Shown in pieces: positions 14,801 through 19,957 of a stretch of DNA of 21,589 bases. A model generated the notes under the pieces. It had not been told where the DNA came from, ran no database searches, and saw nothing but the letters and a program-made list of their open reading frames with translations. Both the position numbers and the translations under genes were made by a program. Origin of the DNA: JAVBOW01 sp031549495 (GTDB lineage Bacteria > Bacteroidota > Bacteroidia > Bacteroidales > Rikenellaceae); assembly GCA_031549495.1 (NCBI GenBank), contig JAVBPS010000098.1, positions 1 through 21,589 of the forward strand. Reading direction: 5' to 3'. Each line of letters opens with the position of its first letter. The first letter of the stretch is position 1.

Positions 14801-15338
14801 GTTTGATGGATATATAGTTGATATCGGGCTGTTCGAGCGCTTCGAGGTAGTGATGGTACCGGGCGTCGGCCTCGGCGTTGCCTAACACCACTTCACCCAG
14901 CAGGTTCACGTTCTGCCCGATATGTTCCCGCTTGCGCTCTTCCAGGTGGCGGGTCAGTTTGGGCCGTTTTTCGTCGATAATCACCCCGCTGGTCTCCGCG
15001 CGCAGGACTTTCTTGAATATCGGCATGGCGATGGGCGCGAACAGGAACCCGCCCCACTGGAACAGCGTCATGAGCACCCGGTAATGCCACGGGAAAAATT
15101 CGGGAATGCCGTACTGCTTCACCAGATACCGCACCCGCATGGAGAGCTTCCAGTCGTTGCGGATCTGGCTCGATTCGTCGAGCATCTTCGAAAGGAAGAT
15201 CTTGTCCTTCGGGTTGCGGATCAGGGTGGCGTACTTGTGCTGTTCGCGCCGTTCGCCGCCCGTGATGGCCGCTTCGCTCATACCGTTAAGCATTTCCACC
15301 CATGCGATGACATCGGCGAAATCGACATTTTTGCCCAT
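11883..15338 (-). CDS. putA: Bifunctional proline dehydrogenase / L-glutamate gamma-semialdehyde dehydrogenase (type B PutA)
   Basis: Oxidises proline to pyrroline-5-carboxylate with FAD, then to glutamate with NAD, so proline can serve as carbon, nitrogen and energy source. The start at 15338 (MGKNVDFADVIAWVEML) was chosen over a 44-codon upstream extension with low family-like content. The 1151 residues divide into a PRODH barrel at about 60-480 (RLVKGAN near 294-300, YLVRRLDEN near 413-421), an ALDH module at about 540-985 (PWNFP 651-655, SAETGGKN with Glu749, GQKCSA with nucleophile Cys783, PFGGMKLSAFGGG near 947-959), and a C-terminal part from about 1000 onward (NVFRYLPAGRVVVRLFEGDD). 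There is no N-terminal ribbon-helix-helix DNA-binding domain, so unlike E. coli PutA it should not repress its own gene. Length and domains fit type B PutA. It is a single-gene unit, with no proline transporter beside it. Confidence 0.94.
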   Translation of the reverse strand: MGKNVDFADVIAWVEMLNGMSEAAITGGERREQHKYATLIRNPKDKIFLSKMLDESSQIRNDWKLSMRVRYLVKQYGIPEFFPWHYRVLMTLFQWGGFLFAPIAMPIFKKVLRAETSGVIIDEKRPKLTRHLEERKREHIGQNVNLLGEVVLGNAEADARYHHYLEALEQPDINYISIKLSGIYAQMHALNFQVSRPELIERVKTIYQKAIDFPYIDSKGEKHAKFINLDMEEYKDAHLTLDVFMSVLSMPQFKDYYAGIVVQAYLWDAWEFQTALLEFAKKRVAEGGSPIKMRLVKGANLQMETVVSSLRGWPNPVRDSKVDVDANYLHILDRALSAENAAAVRVGVASHNLYTIAYAHLMAERNGVQEHVDFEMLEGMANHLWRAMSALDKRVTLYTPVVSEKNFLNAVSYLVRRLDENTGPENFLSYSFNLHPDTQEWDYLREQFEQAYALKDKVECRVTRTQDRNKPYPSLGTLREFTNEPDTDFDLGPNKQWALKIIEGWKKPAGYAPVQIPVQIGGEQKTAEKRQRYIDHNQQDAEICVYEMSKASVGDIGRMIGISHEDPSGWGRTSIEHRKEILHKAADTLAARRGELIGVMCAVTGKTITEGDVEVSEAIDFCRFYPLTMEKFAALDTVEVAPKGVVVVISPWNFPLAIPCGGVVAALAGGNRVILKPATVAAPVAWEMAQALWDAGVPKEALHVTICDGAEALNLLTTSPDVRHTVLTGGTDTAVNILKANPRTPLSAETGGKNAIIVTSSGDRDKAILNVVHSAFGNAGQKCSACSLLLLAADIYDDPTFRVKLRDAATSIKVGYNWDAGNVVGGMISNRNDKMEHVFANLEPGQEWLVEPRYVDPERYILAPSILWGVTPESYIFRTELFAPVLAVVRIASLEEGIRLVNSLDYGLTSGLQSLDEREQALWENTLEAGNLYINRGITGAIVNRQPFGGMKLSAFGGGIKAGGVNYVSCFLQARDKREFSVAEAQESYLRAAEAEFKHPRDVNNLYGEQNVFRYLPAGRVVVRLFEGDDPADAVKTCLAARAVGVEPVISVEAGHFAGALDAAGCFIQTETLDAFLAGIAKYDRIRALQPDIPVQVYEAAAQHNKYVACSPVVSEGRLELLHYLKEQSIANEYHRYGSITTIPEIAEFPA

Positions 15339-15569
15339 ATAGTAGCGTTTTAGGTTTAGGTCTGCCCGGGAATATCCGCCGCCGCCGTTCTGAGATCCTC
15401 TCCTGTGACCGGAGTGATAAATAACGGTTTGTAATACGAAACCGGATAATTCGAACAATATTAGCGACAATCGGCGAGAAATGCAAGCGTTTTTCCCTGT
15501 TTTCAGAAGTTTCGGATACGATTTTTAATATCGGCAAAATTTTCTGCGCCCCGTTCCCCTGAAAGTCGC

Positions 15570-15577
15570 TATCTTTA
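15570..15577 (+). promoter_or_regulatory. Near-consensus -7 box (TATCTTTA) for mutY
   Basis: Five of the six fixed positions of TAnnTTTG match, 22 bases before the mutY ATG. No -33 TTTG was found at the expected spacing. The position is right but the match is weak. Confidence 0.35.
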
Positions 15578-15599
15578 TCCCTCGTTATTAAGACCCCGC

Positions 15600-16646
15600 A
15601 TGCACGACCAAGACATCATACTTCCCGATCCCCGGATCGCTCCCCTGCTCATCGAATGGTACAGGGAGCACCGCCGCGAGATGCCCTGGCGGCAGACCGC
15701 CGACCCTTACCGGATCTGGATCTCGGAGGTGATCCTGCAACAGACCCGCGTGGCGCAGGGGACAGAGTACTACCTGCGCTTCACGGAGCGCTTCCCGAAT
15801 GCCGCCTCGCTCGCCGCGGCCGCGGAAGAGGAGGTGCTGCGTTACTGGCAGGGCCTGGGCTATTACAGCCGCGCGCGCAACCTGCACGCCGCCGCCCGGC
15901 AGGTCGTGGAGCGCCACGGCGGCGTTTTCCCCGCGAAGTATGAAGAAGTGCTCGCCCTGCCCGGCGTGGGGGCCTACACCGCCGCCGCCGTTTGCTCGAT
16001 TTGCTACGGCCTGCCTTACGCCACGGTGGATGGCAACGTCTACCGCGTGCTCTCGCGCCTGTTCGACCTCGCGCTGCCCATCGACACCCCGGCCGGACGA
16101 CGCGCCTTCGCCGCTTTGGCGCAAAGCCTGCTCGACCCCGCGCGCCCCGGGCTGTACAACCAGGCCGTGATGGAATTCGGCGCCCTGCAATGCGTGCCCC
16201 GCTCGCCCCGCTGCGGGGAGTGTCCGTCGGCGGAATGCTGCCTGGCCTCGGCGCACGGGACGGTAGCGCAGCGGCCCGTAAAAACCACCCGCACCGCCGT
16301 GCGCGAACGCTGGTTCAACTACCTCGACCTGCGTTGCGGGGATCGCACCCTGCTGGTGCGCCGCGAAGGCAAAGATATCTGGCAGGGCCTTTTCGAATAC
16401 CCGATGATCGAAACCGAAGGCCCGGCCGGCTTCGAGGAGTTGCAAATCCCCTTCTTGCCGGAAGGCTTCATATTGGAAGAGACCGTCGACATGCCCCGCC
16501 ATGTGCTCTCGCACCAGGTGATCCACGCCCGTTTCCACCGCATCCGCCTCGACCGTTTCCCCGACCTGCCCGTAAGCTACATCGTCGCCACAGACCTGGA
16601 CGATTACCCCGTTTCGCGCCTGACCGAACTTTACCGCGAGCGTTGA
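15600..16646 (+). CDS. mutY: A/G-specific adenine glycosylase MutY
   Basis: Removes adenine mispaired with 8-oxoguanine, guarding against G-to-T changes after oxidative damage. The 348-residue protein has the helix-hairpin-helix glycosylase fold at about 10-220: WISEVILQQTRV with catalytic Glu43, LPGVGAYTAAAV at 120-131, and ATVDGNVYRVLSR with catalytic Asp144. The [4Fe-4S] loop is Cys198-x6-Cys205-x2-Cys208-x5-Cys214, the MutY spacing. The C-terminal NUDIX-like domain at about 235-345, which reads 8-oxoguanine, is present (TLLVRREGKDIWQGLFEYP; LSHQVIHARF). Length is normal and both catalytic residues are intact. It is divergent from putA across a 261-base gap and convergent with the DUF2798 gene. 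A perfect 32-base inverted repeat begins 9 bases after its stop. Confidence 0.97.
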   Translation: MHDQDIILPDPRIAPLLIEWYREHRREMPWRQTADPYRIWISEVILQQTRVAQGTEYYLRFTERFPNAASLAAAAEEEVLRYWQGLGYYSRARNLHAAARQVVERHGGVFPAKYEEVLALPGVGAYTAAAVCSICYGLPYATVDGNVYRVLSRLFDLALPIDTPAGRRAFAALAQSLLDPARPGLYNQAVMEFGALQCVPRSPRCGECPSAECCLASAHGTVAQRPVKTTRTAVRERWFNYLDLRCGDRTLLVRREGKDIWQGLFEYPMIETEGPAGFEELQIPFLPEGFILEETVDMPRHVLSHQVIHARFHRIRLDRFPDLPVSYIVATDLDDYPVSRLTELYRER

Positions 16647-16654
16647 CCCGCCGG

Positions 16655-16743
16655 TTTGTCATTCTGAACGCAGTGAAGAATCCTGGCCGGGCTGTGCCGC
16701 AGCAATTCCGACCAGGATTCTTCACTGCGTTCAGAATGACAAA
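16655..16743. repeat. GTCAT-family inverted repeat, copy 4 (perfect arms)
   Basis: Bases 16655-16686 and 16712-16743 are exact reverse complements over 32 bases, with a 25-base spacer. The arms read TTTGTCATTCTGAACGCAGT and onward. It begins 9 bases after the mutY stop. It is the best preserved member of the family in this window and may be the youngest. Confidence 0.9.
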
Positions 16744-16759
16744 CAATGCCGCAAAGCAT

Positions 16760-16767
16760 TATCTTTG
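16760..16767 (+). promoter_or_regulatory. Unassigned TAnnTTTG match (TATCTTTG)
   Basis: A perfect -7 consensus on the plus strand, 21 bases before an ATG that opens only a 13-residue frame (16789-16830, MKTSTLFLPVTGW). That frame ends inside the 3' end of the opposite gene. No -33 match. It may be a chance match, a relic of a lost gene, or the start of an antisense RNA. Confidence 0.25.
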
Positions 16768-16816
16768 TAGGGATTCAAAGCCCGCACAATGAAAACTTCC
16801 ACTCTTTTCCTGCCGG

Positions 16817-17374
16817 TCACCGGCTGGTAACGCCTATGCGGCAGACTGAGCGATAGATGAGCCGCACCAGCGGCCCGACATAAAAGATCTGGATAAAGAA
16901 AGCGAAAGGAATATTGACCGCCAGCCGTTCGAGCCACCGCAACGGCATATCCGCGGTCAGCCCGCTATGCATCACGCTCACGAAGAGCGTCATCGCCGGA
17001 GCCATCACGAAGACCATGCACCCGGCCATCGCCACCTGCACCATAATGCGCCGTTTATCCGCCGGATCGACGATCTGCGGCAGCAGCCGCGCGGCGATGG
17101 GGGCCCCCAGGAAATGCTGCGCCAGGAAAGCCGCCGCCACCTCGGGCCACATCGTGCGCAGCGCCGCGAGGAACGTCCCCCAACTGAGCCCATGCGCTAT
17201 CGCGGCATTATAGACCGTCATGCAGTAGACCATCACCAGCACCATGATCACCGTAAAGACCAGACGCTGCGTCCGGGTCTTCGGGGCGTGATGTCCGCTG
17301 TCGTTCTGCGCGGGGGACAGCGCTTCCCGGGGAGTATTTTCTTTGTCGGGGGAGAGTCGTTTTTGTAAATTCAT
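16817..17374 (-). CDS. DUF2798-family membrane protein
   Basis: A 185-residue integral membrane protein of unknown function. A polar, charged N-terminal stretch (1-36) precedes four hydrophobic segments at roughly 37-60 (LVFTVIMVLVMVYCMTVYN), 66-90, 111-135 (VQVAMAGCMVFVMAPAMTLF) and 151-173 (AVNIPFAFFIQIFYVGPLV). The VMVYCMTVYN stretch and the paired repeats match my memory of DUF2798 (PF11391) proteins, which are short bacterial membrane proteins. The start at 17374 has a perfect -7 box (TACCTTTG) 22 bases upstream. It shares a 132-base divergent control region with the exported oxidoreductase gene. The last 14 bases overlap a mini-frame on the plus strand. Function cannot be inferred. Confidence 0.82.
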   Translation of the reverse strand: MNLQKRLSPDKENTPREALSPAQNDSGHHAPKTRTQRLVFTVIMVLVMVYCMTVYNAAIAHGLSWGTFLAALRTMWPEVAAAFLAQHFLGAPIAARLLPQIVDPADKRRIMVQVAMAGCMVFVMAPAMTLFVSVMHSGLTADMPLRWLERLAVNIPFAFFIQIFYVGPLVRLIYRSVCRIGVTSR

Positions 17375-17395
17375 TGAAAATCATTTTGGATGCGG

Positions 17396-17403
17396 CAAAG
17401 GTA
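17396..17403 (-). promoter_or_regulatory. Putative -7 box (TACCTTTG) for the DUF2798 gene
   Basis: A perfect TAnnTTTG on the minus strand. The bases about 20 upstream on that strand read CTTG (17424-17427), one base off the TTTG -33 element. Confidence 0.6.
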
Positions 17404-17451
17404 GGCCGTTTTATTCTTCGCGGCAAGACCGCGTTTTTAGTAAAATAATTG

Positions 17452-17459
17452 TAATTTTG
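17452..17459 (+). promoter_or_regulatory. Putative -7 box (TAATTTTG) for the exported oxidoreductase
   Basis: A perfect TAnnTTTG on the plus strand, 47 bases before the ATG at 17507, back-to-back with the DUF2798 promoter. No clean -33 TTTG at 19 bases. Confidence 0.5.
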
Positions 17460-17506
17460 CGAGGAAGCCTCTAACCAGCTCCTCATATACAAACCCTAAA
17501 ACGACT

Positions 17507-18889
17507 ATGGATCGCAGAAAATTTCTACAAGTAGCGGGCCTCGGCGCCGCCGCCGCGGCCGCCTTCCCGGCTTCGGGAGCCATCCTCGGGGAGACGTTCG
17601 GCCAAAAGGCGGACGAAGCCGCCGCCACGGGCAAAAAACTGCGCATCGCGATGGCGGGCACGGGTAATCGCGGCACGTTCTGGATCAAACAGATGCTCGC
17701 GGATTGCCCCGACGTGGTCGACCTGGTCGGCATGATGGACAAGAACCCCGGCCGCGTCGAGACGTCGAAGAAGCACTCCGGCGCCGCCTGTCCCACCTTC
17801 ACCGACCTGGACGCGATGATCCGCCAGACCAAACCCGATTACCTGTTCGTCTGTACGATGGATTCCACCCACCACGAGCAGATCATCCGGGCGATGGAGC
17901 TGGGCGTGGACATCATCACCGAGAAGCCGATGACCACCGACGAGGGCAAATGCCAGGCGATCATCGACGCGCAGCGAAAGACGGGCCGCAACATCGTGAT
18001 GGCCTTCAACTACCGCTACGCCGCCCACCGCACCAAAATATGGGAGCTGATCCACGCGGGCCGCATCGGCGAGGTGACCTCGGTCGATTTCCACTGGTAC
18101 CTCGACATAAAGCATGGCGCGGATTACTTCCGCCGCTGGCACCGCCGCCGCGAATTCGGCGGTTCGCTCTGGCTGCATAAGGCCTCGCACCACTTCGACC
18201 TGCTGAACTGGTGGCTGGACGCCGAACCGGAGGAGGTATTCGCCTTCGGGGCGCTGGACTTCTACGGCCGTAACGGTAAGCTGCGCGCCGACAACTGCCG
18301 CGTCTGCCCCCACACCAAGGAGTGCCGGTTCTTCTGGGACATGACCAAGGCGAAGACCTCGATGGAGCTCTACGCCGACAACGAAAAATACGACGGCTAC
18401 AAGCGCGACGGCTGCGTTTTCAAGCAGGATGTGGACATCTTCGACAAGATGTGCGCCACGATCAAATACATGAACGGTGTGCAGGCGACCTACTCGCTGA
18501 CCGCCTACTCCCCCTACGAGGGCTACCGCATCGCCTTCAACGGCACCAAGGGCCGCATCGACCTGTGGGTGCAGGAGCGCAACAAAACTTTCGAATCGGA
18601 CTACGAGGAAATCGTGCTCACGGAGAATTTCGGCACCCCGCAGTTCATCCGCGTGGTAGACGGCTCCGGCGGTCACTGGGGCGGCGACAAGGTGATGCTG
18701 GCCCAGATCACCCGCAACCTGCCCGACCCGATGCGCCAGCGCGCTTCGCTGCGCGACGGGGCGTTGGCGGTGCTGGTGGGCGTGGCCGCCCGCAAGAGTT
18801 GCGACTCGGGCCAGCCCGTGAAGATCGCCTCGCTCACGGAGATCGTCCCGGTGGTGCGCAAGCAGGAGGCTGCGAAGAAAAAGAAATAA
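17507..18889 (+). CDS. Exported Gfo/Idh/MocA-family oxidoreductase
   Basis: NAD(P)-dependent oxidoreductase of the sugar-acting Gfo/Idh/MocA family, 460 residues. The N-terminus MDRRKFLQVAGLGAAAAAAF is a twin-arginine (Tat) signal, so the folded, cofactor-loaded enzyme is probably exported. The Rossmann part has AGTGNRG (50-56) for the dinucleotide, and EKPMTTDEG carries the family Lys140. The second domain has HKASHHFDLLNWW (224-236), supplying the catalytic His pair. Unusually, an insertion holds Cys264-x2-Cys267-x5-Cys273 and a further Cys303 in DGCVFKQDVD, which could bind a metal. The basic end EAAKKKK is noteworthy. It has its own promoter and a terminator. Some Tat-exported family members are glycosidases (GH109), but I do not see enough to assign that. 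The substrate is unknown. Confidence 0.92.
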   Translation: MDRRKFLQVAGLGAAAAAAFPASGAILGETFGQKADEAAATGKKLRIAMAGTGNRGTFWIKQMLADCPDVVDLVGMMDKNPGRVETSKKHSGAACPTFTDLDAMIRQTKPDYLFVCTMDSTHHEQIIRAMELGVDIITEKPMTTDEGKCQAIIDAQRKTGRNIVMAFNYRYAAHRTKIWELIHAGRIGEVTSVDFHWYLDIKHGADYFRRWHRRREFGGSLWLHKASHHFDLLNWWLDAEPEEVFAFGALDFYGRNGKLRADNCRVCPHTKECRFFWDMTKAKTSMELYADNEKYDGYKRDGCVFKQDVDIFDKMCATIKYMNGVQATYSLTAYSPYEGYRIAFNGTKGRIDLWVQERNKTFESDYEEIVLTENFGTPQFIRVVDGSGGHWGGDKVMLAQITRNLPDPMRQRASLRDGALAVLVGVAARKSCDSGQPVKIASLTEIVPVVRKQEAAKKKK

Positions 18890-18909
18890 CCTTTTTGAAT
18901 ACAGTTAGG

Positions 18910-18940
18910 AACGGGGGCTCGTCGCGAGTCCCCGTTTGTT
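18910..18940 (+). terminator. Intrinsic terminator of the exported oxidoreductase gene
   Basis: The stem AACGGGGGCTCG / CGAGTCCCCGTT (18910-18921 with 18925-18936) has one G-T wobble and a 3-base loop, and is followed by TTTGTTTTC. It lies 20 bases after the stop. Confidence 0.85.
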
Positions 18941-18952
18941 TTCTGAATGCTT

Positions 18953-19040
18953 GTCATTCTGAACGGAGTGAAGAATCTTGGCCGGGCTGTGCTCAGAACC
19001 CTTCCGGCCAAGATTCCTCGGTTGAGCGGTTGTAATGCCG
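18953..19040. repeat. GTCAT-family inverted repeat, copy 5 (degenerate)
   Basis: A GTCATTCTGAACGGAGTGAA left arm leads into a perfect inner pair, GAATCTTGGCCGG (18973-18985) with its complement (19004-19016). The outer right arm has drifted (CTCGGTTGAGCGGTTGTAAT). It lies just past the terminator. A separate 19-base palindrome (CGCGAATTT-C-AAATTCGCG, 19053-19071) follows, before the stop of the convergent gene. Confidence 0.75.
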
Positions 19041-19105
19041 CTCGGGATGTTTCGCGAATTTCAAATTCGCGTTTGTTCTACAAATGCCGCCGGGCAGGGG
19101 AAAAC

Positions 19106-19645
19106 TCAGAACCGCCCGATCCACTCCCCGAAGCTGGCCAGAAACTTTTGGAGGTACTTTACGGAATCTTCCGTGAGACCATCCTCGCCCATGCCGGTCG
19201 TGGCATTGAAGTAGAATTCAGGTTGGCTCATCAGGTGCATGTTCAAAAAGGAACAGACATTGCGCAGGTGTTGTTGCGCCCCGAACGTGCCGATGGGGCC
19301 GATGGATGCCCCCATGATCGCGGCGGGCTTGTCGTTCCAGCAGTTCTCGCCGTAAGGACGCGAGCACCAGTCGATGGCGTTCTTCAGCACGCCCGGCATC
19401 GAGCGGTTGTACTCGGGGGTGATGAAAAGCACGGCGTCGGCGGCTTTGGCCGCTTCCCGCAGCGCCCTGACCTGCGGGGCGGGTTCGTACTCATCGTCCT
19501 GTGTGAAAAACGGCAGCGTGGCGATGTCGAACGTCTGGAACGTGAGGCCGGACTGGTTGTGGCGCACCAATTCGTGGTACAACCTCTTGTTGATGGAGGC
19601 CGAACTGATTCCTCCCACGAGAGTTAACACATTGATTGTTTTCAT
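19106..19645 (-). CDS. NADPH-dependent FMN reductase family protein
   Basis: A 179-residue flavodoxin-like protein that likely binds FMN and uses NAD(P)H to reduce it or another acceptor such as a quinone, azo or chromate compound. The phosphate loop is GGISSASINKRL (11-22), and the hallmark PEYNRSMPGVLKNAIDW begins at 77. GASIGPIGTFGAQQHLRN at 113-129 matches the flavin-binding second half. The start at 19645 (MKTINVLTLVGG) is supported by a TATATTTG box upstream and the family N-terminus. The in-frame extension to 19804 runs across that promoter and is rejected. It is divergent from the alpha-oxoamine synthase gene and convergent with the exported oxidoreductase. The physiological acceptor cannot be deduced. 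Confidence 0.93.
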   Translation of the reverse strand: MKTINVLTLVGGISSASINKRLYHELVRHNQSGLTFQTFDIATLPFFTQDDEYEPAPQVRALREAAKAADAVLFITPEYNRSMPGVLKNAIDWCSRPYGENCWNDKPAAIMGASIGPIGTFGAQQHLRNVCSFLNMHLMSQPEFYFNATTGMGEDGLTEDSVKYLQKFLASFGEWIGRF

Positions 19646-19681
19646 AACGTCGGTTTGTATGGTTTCTGATCGCGATTCAAA

Positions 19682-19689
19682 CAAATATA
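19682..19689 (-). promoter_or_regulatory. Putative -7 box (TATATTTG) for the FMN reductase gene
   Basis: A perfect TAnnTTTG on the minus strand, 36 bases before the ATG at 19645. It decides the start, as the longer frame would begin upstream of the transcript. It belongs to the 312-base gap 19646-19957, which otherwise holds a minus-strand terminator and the promoter of the next gene. Confidence 0.6.
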
Positions 19690-19739
19690 GGGAAAAAATA
19701 ACAGATCCATTCGCCCTTGTCCGGCTTCCGTGATGAACT

Positions 19740-19775
19740 GTTTTAAAACAAATGCCGCCGAGTGGAGGCGGCATT
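19740..19775 (-). terminator. Minus-strand terminator-like hairpin without an assigned gene
   Basis: AATGCCGCC (19751-19759) pairs perfectly with GGCGGCATT (19767-19775) around a 7-base loop. On the minus strand the stem is followed by a T-rich run, TGTTTTAAAAC. No plus-strand gene ends here, and the FMN reductase promoter lies downstream. It would end a short transcript from about 19780-19910 or insulate the FMN reductase promoter. A 76-codon minus frame runs through it (19642-19872) and is not accepted as a gene. Confidence 0.5.
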
Positions 19776-19919
19776 GTCCATGAGGTGTGTCGTACAAATT
19801 CCATTCCATTGAATCATAAATAACAGGAGCTTCGATCAGGAAATTCACGACCTTATCCGTAAATGCACCCATTTTGCCGAAATCTTTTCCCCGTCTTTCG
19901 GAATCCCGTCCAAAAAGTA

Positions 19920-19927
19920 TAACTTTG
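19920..19927 (+). promoter_or_regulatory. Putative -7 box (TAACTTTG) for the alpha-oxoamine synthase
   Basis: A perfect TAnnTTTG, 30 bases before the ATG at 19958. A TTTC at 19896-19899 is a near match to the -33 element, 20 bases upstream. It excludes the upstream in-frame ATG at 19874. Confidence 0.6.
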
Positions 19928-19957
19928 CGGCTACTTACCGAAAAAACTCAATCGATC

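Noticed and set aside
19642..19872. 76-codon minus-strand frame (MGAFTDKVVNFLIEAP...)
   Set aside because: The first 30 residues look protein-like, but the frame passes through a terminator-like hairpin and the FMN reductase promoter and overlaps that gene's start. A small RNA or no product is more likely.
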